From Kappaphycus alvarezii (Eukaryota; Rhodophyta; Florideophyceae; Gigartinales; Solieriaceae): a stretch of DNA of 64,000 nt. Under the pieces are notes generated by a model that saw only the letters and a program-made list of their open reading frames with translations, ran no database searches and had not been told where the DNA came from. Positions 1 through 10,568 of this stretch are shown one piece after another (position 1 is the first letter of the stretch; each line of letters begins with the position of its first letter). The position numbers and the translations under genes are program-made. Location of the stretch: positions 532,607 to 596,606 of the forward strand of contig NADL03000646.1 of NCBI GenBank assembly GCA_002205965.3, written 5' to 3'.

Positions 1-222
1 GTTGCACACCCTCCGGGACGCACGGAAAGTTCGTATCGCGGAAAGCCAGCCTCTGCAGTATGAAAGTCGTTGTCAATGGTTGTCGAAGAAATTCTGAGCC
101 AGCTACAAGTAGGGTAAGCATTCCTGTGCGCCGCTACTTGTGTTATGATTTCTCTGAAGACTTTCAAGTTCCGAAGCCGTTTTCCATCAACCCGAACTTC
201 TGGTGCGTTCCCGAGGACGCAT
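1..222 (-). repeat. Repeat module M, inverted fragment
   Basis: The reverse complement of this stretch matches 61,290-61,510 closely and resembles 17,770-18,160 and, inverted, 56,190-56,440. A recognisable core reads GCGTCCTC(A/G)GGAACGC, followed by an AAATCA(G)AAC block and CGGCGCACAGGA. Module M sits beside repeat X, but here it is in the opposite orientation to M beside copy A at 17.8 kb. The element runs off the left edge of the window. No coding potential is recognised. Confidence 0.6.
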
Positions 223-2575
223 AACGATTTGAGGGGGAATTGTTTTCACTGACAGGGTCCATTCCAACCAAAACGAACCTTCCTTCGCAAGTACCAAATT
301 CCGGACCCTTTCATCACCACATTTCTTTGAAAGATCCATTGCCACACTTTCAAACCGAGTCGCCACACCCACCATCGTACACATTCGTGTACATAAACTC
401 GCTGCAACGTAAACTCCCGCCACCTTCCCGAAAGTTATTGAAACCAAACAAATCCATCTTCAAACAACAGCCCAGCAAAACCCCAATCATACAACACTCC
501 TTCGACAGCACAACGATTTCCCAGGCCCGTCTCACGAACCCCTCACAAAATGCATCAAGGACACCATTCCATCCCCACGCGTAAAGTATAATCCACAGCT
601 CTACGCTCACGCACTACATACTGTCCACTAGGCAGTTTCACGATCGAGCGAAGTCACCGCGACTCTTCTCAGCTACAGTTCCCAGATCCCAGCCGCCACA
701 CCCGGACTTACATAATAACACACTACAAAACAAACAGAGCGACCTAGTAGAACTTTGCAATGGGTGGAAAAGAGCGTGACGCCTGAAGAAATGGAATTGT
801 GACCTATCACTTACTTCAGAACCCCCAACCCTTCTATCGTATCGCAACCTCAAAACACCCTTCGAATGAATCCACCAATTCATCTTGCATACCCATACTT
901 TCATGCCTCTGCAACCAAAAGCCTCAAATGTATCCGACAATGTCACCCCATACCTTCCACATTGATACCGCTACTCAACCATGCCACCCATTTTGGGGAC
1001 GTTTGTATTTTGCTCCATGTCTCGTGCTCGTCCCATAAGTGCGTCGCGCGTTGAGTAACTGAAGTCGAAGCGATGCAATGCAATGTCAGGTGCTCGGACA
1101 GGCGTTGCAAGGCGAGTTGTTGGATTGCAAAGGCAAAGAAAGATATTGTGAAGGGCTGGATTCATTAGGAGGACATTGTGAGAGGGTGATAAGGAAGAAG
1201 GATTGGGGAGTTCTGAAGTGGTTTCAAGATAGTTAGAGGGCGAAGAAGCGCAGGGTCTCATAGAGAAGTTTGAGAAAGAAGTGCAAGAAACGGAAAAAAG
1301 GGAGAGGAAAAGGGAATTGATAGACACAGAGGCGGGTTCAATGAGCGGGGCAGGTTTGAATGGACGGGGGTATATTGGCGGTTTTGAAGAGGCGGGTGAC
1401 GTGGCGGGGCGATGAGTAGGGGCTCGTCATGACAGTTTGGTGGCGGGAATGCTGCGCGATGGGGTATAAAGTGGGGTCGAGTTAGAATGGGTTGATCGGG
1501 AGAAGGAAGGTAGAAGTGATCCGCATGTGAGCCTCTGGGGCATCGGGCCCCCAAGGAGCTCACCCAGGCGTTTTCCCTCGATCACCCTGTTGACGGGTTA
1601 CAGCGGTTCGGATCAGGCAGTGGGGAGTTAATGGTGATTGAGTGCTGCATGGTGCAAGCAGTTTGATTGTACGTACCGGTACGGAACCACAACATCTTTC
1701 TGAGCATTCCACCCTTCTTTGGGTGGCTTCAAACGCTCGCCATAAATCAAGCAGACGTTTAGACTCGGAGCAATGGTGAATGATGTATAGACGTATGATG
1801 TTCCGTGTGTTCAAGCGAGCAGGAATTGTTGCCCCCGCGTCTGATCTTGCTAGTCTTCCCTCCTGTGCCATGATGGATCATGCTCTTGTTCTCTGCGGAC
1901 ACGCAGTGGTCCACACACGACCCGGTAGCACACGTGCGGACCTGCTTTCCATTATATTGATTTAGCTGTTTCCCGTTTCTCATATCCAGGATCAACTACC
2001 CAGCTGCTCTCTTCCACCGCAAGATCGATTTCACGAATCTCCTCTCTGTCCTTGCTGCCCTTGTAATACCTCAAAGCTTTGTTCAGCGCTGCATAGGTGT
2101 ACTGACCATGGCATGGTAAATCAAACTACGATCACAATTAATCCCTTAATATACGCCCCGGGTATAGCCCCGTCAATAATGCTGCGAGATGCTCAGCGGC
2201 CGCAGTTGAACGTCGACTGCACTCAGCCCCAGAAATTAAAATGCCAGCGCACATCGAATGCTGATGCTTTGAATGCTTCCAGACGTCGTGCAACTCGAAA
2301 AAAGGTTTTCTGCGAAAACAGAAGAAAATTCGGAGATTTCAGAGTCCACCGCCGTCGTGCGGCCGGTGTGGGACCCAGCCGTCCGCACAATGTACGCACG
2401 GCTGGGTTGCACATTTTGTACGTGGCTGGGTGGCACATTATGCGAGGGCCTGGGTCGCACAGGACAGCGAAGCGGCCGACCGCTCAGCCAACCAGAATTG
2501 AAAGAGACGGCGGCGTCGGCGGTTGCGGTGACCGAAGTGGTTGATCGGCTGCGGACCGGTTCGAATTTTTGTATG
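223..2575 (+). repeat. Repeat X, copy X1
   Basis: This is a diverged copy of sequence found at 18,362-21,190, 43,008-45,055 and, inverted, 53,490-55,990. All copies begin at a common boundary (TTTGA(A/G)AGCGACCGG or a derivative) while their left flanks differ. Homology stops near 2,575, where X1 passes into a LINE C-terminus. Around 2,390-2,460 X1 alone has about three tandem copies of a roughly 28-bp motif containing GGCTGGGTNGCACA. Short open frames exist but have no recognisable domain and differ between copies, so I treat X1 as non-coding repeat. Confidence 0.65.
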
Positions 2576-3420
2576 TTTCTTCTCTCTTCCGTCGACCTCT
2601 CCTCCTCCGAAGGATCCCGGCTACTCCGCCGCCTAGCTTGCGTCGCTTCTTCCCACGCCTCCCGTACCTTTAACAACCTCCCGCAGAGCCATCTCGGTAC
2701 CCGGGCCGCTCCTGAAGTCTGGCGAACCATGGTTTGCCTCCGTCTTGGTGTCCGCATCTTCTCTGGCACACAACCCTGCACCTATTGCGCCGCAGCCCAC
2801 TTCCGCACTGTCCCCACCCTGGATTCCTACGGACACCATGCCTCTGTCTGTCCCTGCGCCGACGGCTCCATTCGGTGCCACAATTGTGTTCGCGACCGCC
2901 TCATTTCCGAGGTATCACGCTTATCAATTGGGATTCGCCCTGTCCGGGAATAGACCTTCCCGCAAGACTTGCCTCGACCCTCCAACTCCCGCCGCCGTCT
3001 CGACATCTACATCGATGATGTCTAGTTCTCTCCCGTCCTCAAGGGCTACGATGTCACTGTCATCAGCCCCCACTCCGCTCCATACGCCCAACAGCGGATT
3101 CACACGCCCCTCGCTGCCCTTACTGCATCTGGGCGCGCGTGATCTCTCCGCTATGGCCACCTCTGCGCTGAACTACGTATCGACTTCCACCCGATGGCTT
3201 TCGATATATACGGGTCTACCGGTCCCTGTGCCGAACGAGGTCTGTCCAGAGTTGCTGAGTACATCGCTCTACGGAAAGGCAGTAGACCTGCCTTCGAGCG
3301 CGATCGCTTGTTCACGATTATCAGTTCGCTCATATAACAACGAACTTCTGTCGCGATCAACCGACGACAACTCAACCGCTCCTGGCTCACAGTCCAGTAC
3401 TGTATCTTGCTTCATTCCCC
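2566..3420 (+). pseudogene. LINE family 2, C-terminal fragment (nuclease-like module)
   Basis: Translation gives the post-RT end of a LINE polyprotein. A Cys-rich knuckle (TYCAAAHF, then YGHHASVCPC) is followed by an R-C-H-N motif, then RRLDIYIDD, then GYDVTVISPHSAPYA, then a helical tail with RPAFERDRLFTIISSLI and NRRQLNRSW. The last two blocks recur inverted at 62,503-62,690. The D-I...D-V-T-V arrangement resembles the restriction-like endonuclease of early-branching LINEs, which is inference. Stops near 2,951, 3,025 and 3,338 show it is dead. The RT part is missing, so this is a 5'-truncated copy. Confidence 0.65.
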
Positions 3421-3497
3421 CCTTCCAACACTTCCTCCACCCACAGCTTTCTTCAACAACTCAACCCTGCATTTCTCTCCTCCTCCCTCTTTCCACC

Positions 3498-4667
3498 ATG
3501 ACGGCGCCCGTCGCGGCCAGAGCGCGTCCACGCTCATGGGCGCAAGTCGTCCGCGCCCATGTCTCCCCCTGTGTCTCCACTGTCCCGCCCACTATTCGCG
3601 ACTTTTGTCGCCTCCCTATGGGCTCTTCAGTACCCGCCACTCCGCCGACGCCGGCCCCTCGCACCGCACATCGCTACGGAGTCCCGGTCCCCACTGCCCC
3701 TGTCCCCCTCAACGGGCTCACCGGCTTACCCCCAGTCGCAGCCGCGCTCATGTCCTCACTAGTCTTTTCCGCCAGACCTGCGGGTACGGCGCCCGGCCCT
3801 CCTATGAAGACGCCCAGGCATGCCTGCGCCCCGCCGCCGAGACCTCTGCAACCCCGCTGCCCATCTACGCGCTCCTCATCGTTGGAGACTGGACGGTCGT
3901 GGTCCATTATGCTTCTGACACGCGGGCCTCATCAATATCCAAAACGCGATCCCTCGCCTTTACTAAGGCTCGAGATTGTCCGCCCATCATCAACGCTTCT
4001 TGGGGACCTCCCCACGGTCGAATGGCAAGTGGATTCCTGCATTGCCGCCGCACGCGAGGTCAACCGCCTCAAGAGTGTCTCTTCGGTCATCACTACGGCC
4101 ACTCGAAAGGCCCTCGCCGGTGCTATCACCCAGCTCATGGATGCCGCCGCTACCACGTTGCCGCACGGCAATCCCTTCTTAGAGACGTTTATCGACAAAT
4201 TCTACGAGGGATGCCCCATCTCGCCCCCACCACACGTGCCCAAACAGATGCCCCGCCGGCCCGATAACAACCGCCCCGCCGCTCCCACCAAAGCCCCATC
4301 CCCGGCCCCCGCTTCTGCTGCCCCCACTGAAGCCCTCTCCCAGGCCCCTGCCCGCTCCCGCCCCCGCCCTCGCCCACTTCGTAAGGCAAAAAAATCCTCC
4401 CAGGCGGTTCCCCGGAACGCACCGCGTCCCTCGCCCCCTCTCGGCCATCACTGCGGCACCCCTCGCGGCACCCGCCGCCGCGCACCGCCACACGCATCTC
4501 CAAGCGCCGCAGCGCCGCGGCTGCGGTTGCTGAGGCCACTGCCACCGTTGCGGATTGTGCTGACACCCTCGTGGTGTCCACCCGCCCCTCCGCCGCCCTC
4601 ATGGTGTCCACCCTACCATCCGCCGCAGCTCAGGGCAATCCGCCGGACAAGCCGCCCAAGCCCCTGA
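3498..4667 (+). CDS. Proline-rich LINE ORF, probable ORF1 or N-terminal region of LINE family 1
   Basis: This open frame of 389 codons starts at an ATG in a CCACCATGA context, preceded by about 90 bp of C/T-rich leader. The N-terminus is basic (ARARPRSW) and Pro/Ala-rich. A more ordinary segment (LLGDLPTVEWQVD, then ITTATRKALAGAITQLMDAA) covers roughly residues 170-235. The rest is a Pro/Ala/Arg-rich tail of low complexity. I do not recognise a domain. It lies upstream of the RT at 5.5-7.8 kb in the same orientation, which is why I link it to that LINE. It is deleted from the inverted copy in arm C. It could also be a chance open frame in GC-rich sequence. Confidence 0.4.
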   Translation: MTAPVAARARPRSWAQVVRAHVSPCVSTVPPTIRDFCRLPMGSSVPATPPTPAPRTAHRYGVPVPTAPVPLNGLTGLPPVAAALMSSLVFSARPAGTAPGPPMKTPRHACAPPPRPLQPRCPSTRSSSLETGRSWSIMLLTRGPHQYPKRDPSPLLRLEIVRPSSTLLGDLPTVEWQVDSCIAAAREVNRLKSVSSVITTATRKALAGAITQLMDAAATTLPHGNPFLETFIDKFYEGCPISPPPHVPKQMPRRPDNNRPAAPTKAPSPAPASAAPTEALSQAPARSRPRPRPLRKAKKSSQAVPRNAPRPSPPLGHHCGTPRGTRRRAPPHASPSAAAPRLRLLRPLPPLRIVLTPSWCPPAPPPPSWCPPYHPPQLRAIRRTSRPSP

Positions 4668-4884
4668 CTCACCCCGCCGACCCCCCTATGGGGACTCGTC
4701 CGACCCTGCCTGTCTACCAGAAATGCATGTCGATGACCCCGTCGACCGCAACCCCACGGCCACGGTCTCCGCTCCGATCCCCGTTCCGGACAGATCTTCG
4801 TAACCGCCATCATCATGGAGTCAGGAGAACACCATCCCTTGCCGCCCCTGACCCTTCCGTCTGTCCACGATGCACTACACAGCC

Positions 4885-4949
4885 GCGGTTGTCTGGAAAA
4901 CATGGGTAGACCGGATATATCGTCCAAGAGTAAAAAACCCAAACCTTTC
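4885..4949 (+). repeat. LINE tail B fragment
   Basis: The 65 bp match the end of a tail found at least nine times in the window (core TCTGGAAAACCATGGGATA, then CCAAGAGTAAAACACCCAAA). This copy has small differences and lacks the first half of the tail. Confidence 0.7.
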
Positions 4950-5039
4950 TCTCTACACAGCCCGCTCCCCCCGTCCGACATCTTCCACCGCATCCCGGCC
5001 AACTGTATACATAGCTTCGCTGTCTTGATCATTCGGCTT

Positions 5040-7806
5040 TTCCAGGCAGCCTCCCACGCACGGAATGCTGATGCTATTCATTCTGCGTTTCTTCGCATCC
5101 ACCTGCTTCCCACAGCAGTTCTGCGACGCTCACTACGGGGGGAAGCTGGGTGGCGTTCTCAGTTGCCCAAAGCCATGGTCTTCGTGAACGAATTCGCCTA
5201 GCAACCGCTGGCGAGTGGGGAGAACTCTGGACAGAAGCTATTTAAGCTCATGGGACCCGTGAAGAACGGTCCATCCGTCACCGCTTTCACCCCCATGACC
5301 CTCGACGGGACCCAAAATTCCGTCGTGCAGCATATCTAGCCGAAGACGCGCAATATGGACGCGCAATGAGAACGTTGCACCAGTCTCGCATCGCGGACGT
5401 TCGGGACCCAACAGTTCAGGAATGCCTGCGTGCGCTGCACCCACCTCCACCTTGACCAGTCACACCACTCAACGCGACAGATCTCCCACTTACGAATGAC
5501 ATTACTGAGGCTGCAGTCCTTCGCGCTGTTCGCCGGCTTAATCAGAACTCCGCCCCGGGCCCTGATTGCATGTCCCCTCAGCTTCTTCACATCTTGGCTA
5601 ACACCAGGGTGACGCCAGAGGCAGGGCTTACGGGAATCTCCGTGCTCACTTCCGTTGTACGGCGGCTAGCTAATGGGGACCTCCCTGAGGCCACAATCCC
5701 GCTCATCTCCTCTGCGACGCTTCTCCCGATCCAACCACGTCCAGATAAGATCCGGCCTATCGCAATTGGGACGACGTTACGGCGCCTGGTGACGAAAGTT
5801 CTCTTGCCCCAATCATTGGACGACACCCGCCATTATCTCGCCCCGCTGCAAGTCGCCAACGGTATCCCCTCTGGCCTTGACTCCATTGTCCACGATGCTC
5901 GGAAGCAAGTCCGTACCCGAGGAGAGGACTCCGCCTACATGCTCATCTCGGTCGATGCGGACAACGCATTCAACCGATTCTCGAGGCAGCATTGTTTTCT
6001 CTGGTAGTGCACCCCTTGGCGAAAGCAATAGCTGAGACCACGCAGCTAAGTCTCAATCGCTGGTACGCCGACGACTGCACTCTCATAAGCACACACACTG
6101 AGCTAGACAGGGCAGTTCAGATACTGTGCTCCAAAGGACCGGACTACAGCTTCTTTCTAGACCCCGCCGAAACACGCCTCTTCTGGCCGTTCCAACCCGT
6201 CAACCAGATATCGTCTTTCTACGTCGCTTCCCCAGTGAGAACTTCTCTAGCACGGGCATCAACCTCCTCGGTGTCCCTGTAGGATATTCCGGGCCACAAC
6301 CGACCATATTTTTCAAATATTAAATCACCCCACATTTCTCCCCTCGGTGTCCCGATTGGGTCGACCTCTTTTATGGAGAACTTCCTTACTAGGAAAATCG
6401 ATGACTGCAACGGGACACTCTCGCTGATTGACGGGATCGGGGACGCACGGGTCCGGTTCCATCTACACAGAGTTTTTGCTGCTGCATGCAAGCTACGACA
6501 CGTTACCAAGCTAACGCCGCCCAGTGCGACAATCGCCATCCCACAATAATTTGATACAGACCTGATGCGGTTTTACTCGCGGTCAAATACTGTACCGATG
6601 ACAGACACTGTGCGGCAGCAGGTTACCCTACCTCTCCGCTATGGCGGTCAGAGATTCACGCCCTCAACCACGCTGAATGTTGCCGCATACGCAGCTAGCA
6701 TCATTGATTCCGCGCTGGTGGAACACCAACATGACACTGCTGCTGCTGACTCCCGTTTACTCAAGTACGCAGAAGCGGATCGACATCTATGGAAATTTTT
6801 CCAACATCTCCACCAGTCATTTTCCGCACAACACGGAGGCCTCCAAGACGCACTTACAGCGGCTACGCTCGCATCCAAGCCTGATAATATAACCAATATC
6901 TTATATCAAGCCTCGTGCGAGTCGTCCGCTAAATGCTTCTGGATAGATGATGATTGGTCGCGATTCCTGAAAACCTCGTCACACTCTGAACCCGAGATTT
7001 TTCAATGCATCCGCCGTAACGCTTTTTTGCATACACCTGCTGCGGCATTACTCACTGCCCATCCGTCTGTGGTCACCCACATATACGATGATGTGTAGTC
7101 AGTGATGATGCGGCGCCACTTAGGAGCCCCGTCTTCGACGAAACGGCCCCGCTCCTCTGCACGGAATGCAAGGCGCCTATGGAGCACCTCGGCGACCATG
7201 CCGCTGACCTGTGTGACAAAGGTCTCGGTTGGAAGAACCGCCACGAAGCTGTCGCAAAAGTGCTCGGATAAGACCCGTTCAAACCCGCTTGAGCTGGCGT
7301 CCACTACGAAGTCCCGTATTTACTTCCCAGACTGGACGCCCGACCTGCTGACATACTCGTCCACCCGACTACTTCTCCGGAAAACCCTACGTCCCCTCTC
7401 CCGGTTTCGTATGACATCGCAGTCTCCTCACCTTTCCAACAGTGCTTCTTTTCCAAGGGAGCCCGGGAAGCGCGCGTTGCCGCCAATGCGACAGAACGAC
7501 GGAAACTGAGTGACTTTGCGACCCAAATCGCCGCAATTCCTGGCCATGCTTCACCGGGACGCCCGCTTCTCGGCTGGCAGTTTGTCCCGCTAGCCTTTCA
7601 TTCTCTGGCATGCCCACTGGAGACCACATCCAAGGTGGTCGACGAGTATGCGGCTACCGTCGCGGCCCGTATCGGAAGCTTTAAGGCGAAGGTATCCTCT
7701 CGGCTTTATCAAAAGCTCAGCTGTGCCATTTGGATCACGTGTGCAGCTTCAACGATCGGTCGTAGCCCGCAACGTGCAGAAGTTTGCCTCCCGCTCCAAA
7801 GCTAGT
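5040..7806 (+). pseudogene. LINE family 1: reverse transcriptase and C-terminal nuclease-like region
   Basis: RT motifs appear in order across several frames: RPIAIGTTLRRLVTKVL near 5,755, VDADNAFNRFSR near 5,955, FSLVVHPLAKAIAE near 5,994, and the catalytic YADD at about 6,064. Then comes a long post-RT region (6,565-7,098 open), a Cys/His knuckle (LCTECKAPMEHLGDHAADLC near 7,155-7,215), a RH-E-A segment, RPADILVHP near 7,340 and SYDIAVSSPFQQ near 7,410. It is a non-LTR element that would reverse-transcribe its own RNA at a nicked target. It is inactive: frameshifts, a deletion near 5,987 that removes the GxxQGDP block, and a 64-bp insert at 6,278. An inverted relative lies at 57,360-61,130. 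Confidence 0.85.
6278..6341. mobile_element. 64-bp insertion flanked by a 12-bp direct repeat
   Basis: CCTCGGTGTCCC occurs at 6,266-6,277 and again at 6,342-6,353. The inverted LINE copy (near 60,240) has only one occurrence and no intervening sequence. The AT-rich 64 bp are therefore an insertion with a 12-bp target duplication, or a templated repair patch. It shows no homology that I recognise elsewhere in the window. Confidence 0.65.
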
Positions 7807-8053
7807 CAATTTTAGTGGCCCTTTACAAGTATTGAAGAAAATTCATGAGCAAAAACGAAAGTACTGCATCTTGATGCATTGAAGCGGGGCACATAGCACT
7901 TGGTTAATTATGTAGTTCAGTATTACAATTCCAAGCAATGGCACAGTACAGTGCTGTACAGTTGTAGATAGGCCCACGGGGAGGTGTAAATGCTGCAAGT
8001 TTAGCTCACTGTGATGTTGCTGCAGAGGGAAACGTCTCAACGGATTAGGGAGG
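7807..8053. other. Non-coding spacer, probable LINE 3' flank
   Basis: No ORF is recognisable. It contains overlapping CAGTACAG/CTGTACAG palindromes near 7,946. The same sequence, inverted and uninterrupted, lies at 57,100-57,355. That copy shows that the spacer originally continued directly into 14,228. Confidence 0.6.
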
Positions 8054-8471
8054 TGTAACAATGTCTCTGTTACACCACTGTGTAATAGAAATTACTTCGC
8101 TGTCCAGTTCTCTATTACACTGTGGTGTAACAGAGAAACTGTACCGTCTTGAATGATTTGAGAAATTTGATTTTCCTTCAATGTTTTTATTTGACGTGGA
8201 GCCCCACGTCATCGTTTTATTTACGTAGTTATATTCTAGATAGTACAATTCTATAGTTACACCTCTACTTTCTACTAAGTTCTACTGAGCTAACAAAGTA
8301 TTGAATTTCTAGAGTAGAGCTACCGTACTGTCTATGAAAGGGGGGCTCATCTGGATTCTTGTGGGAATTCAGGTACACTCCAAACATCCTTGCCCCCAAC
8401 TTTCTGAAACCCTTTACCATCGCTTCTACTGTTCCGTTAGCAGCGCCCCGGCTGCATCCGTCTTTGTTTCA
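8054..8471 (+). repeat. 5' LTR of chromovirus
   Basis: The 418 bp begin TGTAACAATG and end TTTCA (TG...CA). It is near-identical to the 3' LTR apart from an 11-bp block (GCTATTCCAGT region) present only in the 3' copy and scattered substitutions near the end. A 24/25-matching inverted repeat lies at 8,064-8,088 and 8,112-8,136. Confidence 0.93.
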
Positions 8472-8472
8472 C

Positions 8473-8489
8473 TGGTAGCATCGCAATCG
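8473..8489 (+). promoter_or_regulatory. Primer binding site
   Basis: TGGTAGCATCGCAATCG begins one base after the 5' LTR. Its TGGTAGC start is the usual complement of an initiator-methionine tRNA 3' end; the match beyond that cannot be checked here. Confidence 0.65.
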
Positions 8490-9180
8490 TCGGTTCCGCT
8501 GCTTTTTCGCTTTCGACTTGCTCTAGTTCGAGGTTTTTTTGCACGTGTATTTTTTGTGTGGGTTGTTGAATTTTGGAAAATTTTTGCTGTCAGGTTTTAC
8601 TGTAAGCAATATCGTATACTGTACTTGTGGGCTGGAGTGCCAAGTACAGGAGAGTACCTGTGGGCTGGAGTGCTAGGTACTCTAAACCCCATTGTTCCAC
8701 GCAGGTCGCGGTTATTAGTTGGAGAGCTAGGTAACCGGGAACTTAGGGGTGCAGCATAGTCTGCGTTCTCTAGGCTATTCTGTTCAGGTAGCGTGCAGGC
8801 CTCACAAAGCTGCGTGATCCTGCTCAGAATACCTAGACTGGACAGTTAGGCTTAACTAAGTTGCCTTAGTAAAGCCGCACTTGTGACCAAGTCCCCATTT
8901 GAGGGTCCCCTCACAGTATTCCTATACAATCATATTGCATTAGTTGGCTGTTAGCTAGGCGCACCGACTGGGTCACGGGTTCAGGTAACGCTTCATATGG
9001 TTGACTTGGACTGGACTTGGACTAGGGGGTACGTGCTCAGAACTGGTATTCTCTGGTTATTCGCTAGCTTGAAGTGGGCTTGAGAGGCTTTCCTATAGGG
9101 TAAGGACACCGATCGCGGTCTACGTAGTAGACTGGTGGGGATATCCCGAACGGATTGCTGAGTCACACCGGAGTGTAGGT
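8490..9180 (+). other. Chromovirus untranslated leader
   Basis: This stretch of about 0.7 kb between primer site and gag has no recognisable ORF. It includes two near-identical GTACTTGTGGGCTGGAGTGC-type motifs at about 8,620-8,675. It presumably holds packaging or translation signals, but none can be identified. Confidence 0.6.
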
Positions 9181-9327
9181 GTGATCAAAGCTGCTGGTGA
9201 GTCACTCTCTCTGCGGGTAGGGAGCCGACCCGTCGTCCAGGGACGAATCCCTCGCAGATTTCAACTTCAAGTGCTTGTAATCAAGTTTAGGTGTTGGTGT
9301 ATGGCTTTAAGTAAGAAGTTGTTGAAC

Positions 9328-10129
9328 ATGTCTTTCTTCAAGCCAATAAGCCTGTGTTGTTCGATGGGACTCGAGATGCGTTGACGGTTCGGTCATGGTT
9401 GCATTCAGTCGAAAAGTACCTGAGACTTATTCAGGTGGGCCATGAAGAAGTCATCAGTGCCCAGAATGCTATCGACTTTGCTTCGACATTCATGACCGAA
9501 ACTGCCGCAAACTGGTGGTATACAGTTGTGTCCGAGAATGCTGTTCCGCCTACATGGGAGCTTTCAAACTCCTTGCTGAGGCAGAGTTTGTCCCCCAGGA
9601 CAGAGTCATTCGAGCTCGCGACAAGCTTACCAAGATCCGCCAGAAAACCAGTGTGGCAGCGTACCTCTCGGAGTTCAGGAATTTGGTAATCAATATTCCC
9701 GGTATCGGTGAGTCCGAAAAATTGGCGCGGTTCTGTGAAGGTCTCAAGCCCCACATTCTGTTGGAGGTTCGTAAAGGGAACCCATCCAAGTTTGAAGCTG
9801 CGATTACCATTGCTCCTAACGTTGATGGAACATTTTACGGTGCGGGGTTCTTCACTGGCAAAGGCCCATTTCACACCAATCGAAATGCCTGAGGTCCTAT
9901 GCCGATGGAGATCGGAAACCTGGAACGTAAAAACGATGGGCAGCATCAGAAAGATTTGATGGATAACCGATGCTTTACGTGCCATAAGGTGGGATTTAGA
10001 CCTTGGTAACACAGAAAAGGAAACGGGAATAATGGTAACAGGAGTGGTACTGGCACAGTGGCGAACAATACACAGGCAGGACACTGTATTGATTTGAATG
10101 GCTTTGACTCGGAAAACTAGTTGGTCCAC
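9328..10129 (+). pseudogene. gag: Chromovirus gag
   Basis: The capsid-type region reads LFDGTRDALTVRSWLHSVEKYL, then TAANWWY, then in another frame after a shift near 9,565 ARDKLTKIRQ, VAAYLSEFRNLV and RFCEGLKPHILLEV, as expected for the retrotransposon gag fold. Near 9,965 a degenerate zinc knuckle (CFTCHKVG) follows and then breaks down. The protein would have assembled the particle. One frameshift and downstream stops disable it. The exact start is uncertain; an ATG at 9,301 or 9,328 is possible. Confidence 0.85.
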
Positions 10130-10134
10130 CAGAC

Positions 10135-10568
10135 TTGGTAAACACTCATGTGAGACCAGTAGTGAATGCGAACAGATGTCCCAATGAGCAAAGTCAAACT
10201 TTTGTGGACATCACCGCAGCTAATTTCTCAGAGGACAGGGAAAAGTCGAGAATCTCCGAAGCCGAATCTAATGGAATCGCGTCTAGTCATGATGACAGCA
10301 TCATCACTGATAGACCTATACCAGTGGATCCTTTGTTTTTACTTGAAGGTAGACTGAATGGGATAGCAGTCAAAGTACTAAAAGGCGATGGATGCAATAC
10401 AAACGTGGTTTCAGCTGAGTTCCTGAAGCGAAATAGGAACTTATTTGAGATTCGGCGCGAACGATTCATTGCTCGCCATTCACAGAAGGGAGTTACTGAG
10501 GAAGTATCTGAGATCATTTCCAACGGAACTATTACGTTAGGCGAACATACATATACTCTAGTTGGGCT
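10135..10568 (+). pseudogene. Chromovirus aspartic protease region
   Basis: The frame contains PLFLLEGRLNGIAVKVL, then GDGCNTNVVSAEFLKRN and a C-terminal TLGEHTYTLVG, the layout of a Ty3 retropepsin. The active-site segment is altered (K-G-D-G instead of a usual hydrophobic-D-S/G-G). A frameshift at about 10,566 separates it from RT. It would have matured Gag-Pol. Confidence 0.75.

Noticed and set aside
2555-2575. tRNA B-box-like GGTTCGAATTT (also near 21,163 and 45,035)
   Set aside because: No A box, no cloverleaf, and it lies in the middle of repeat X.
2745-3497. Long open frame joining the LINE 2 C-terminus to the Pro-rich ORF
   Set aside because: The first 250 codons lie in a different frame from the recognisable LINE 2 motifs and are Ser/Pro-rich by composition; the real start is more likely the ATG at 3,498.
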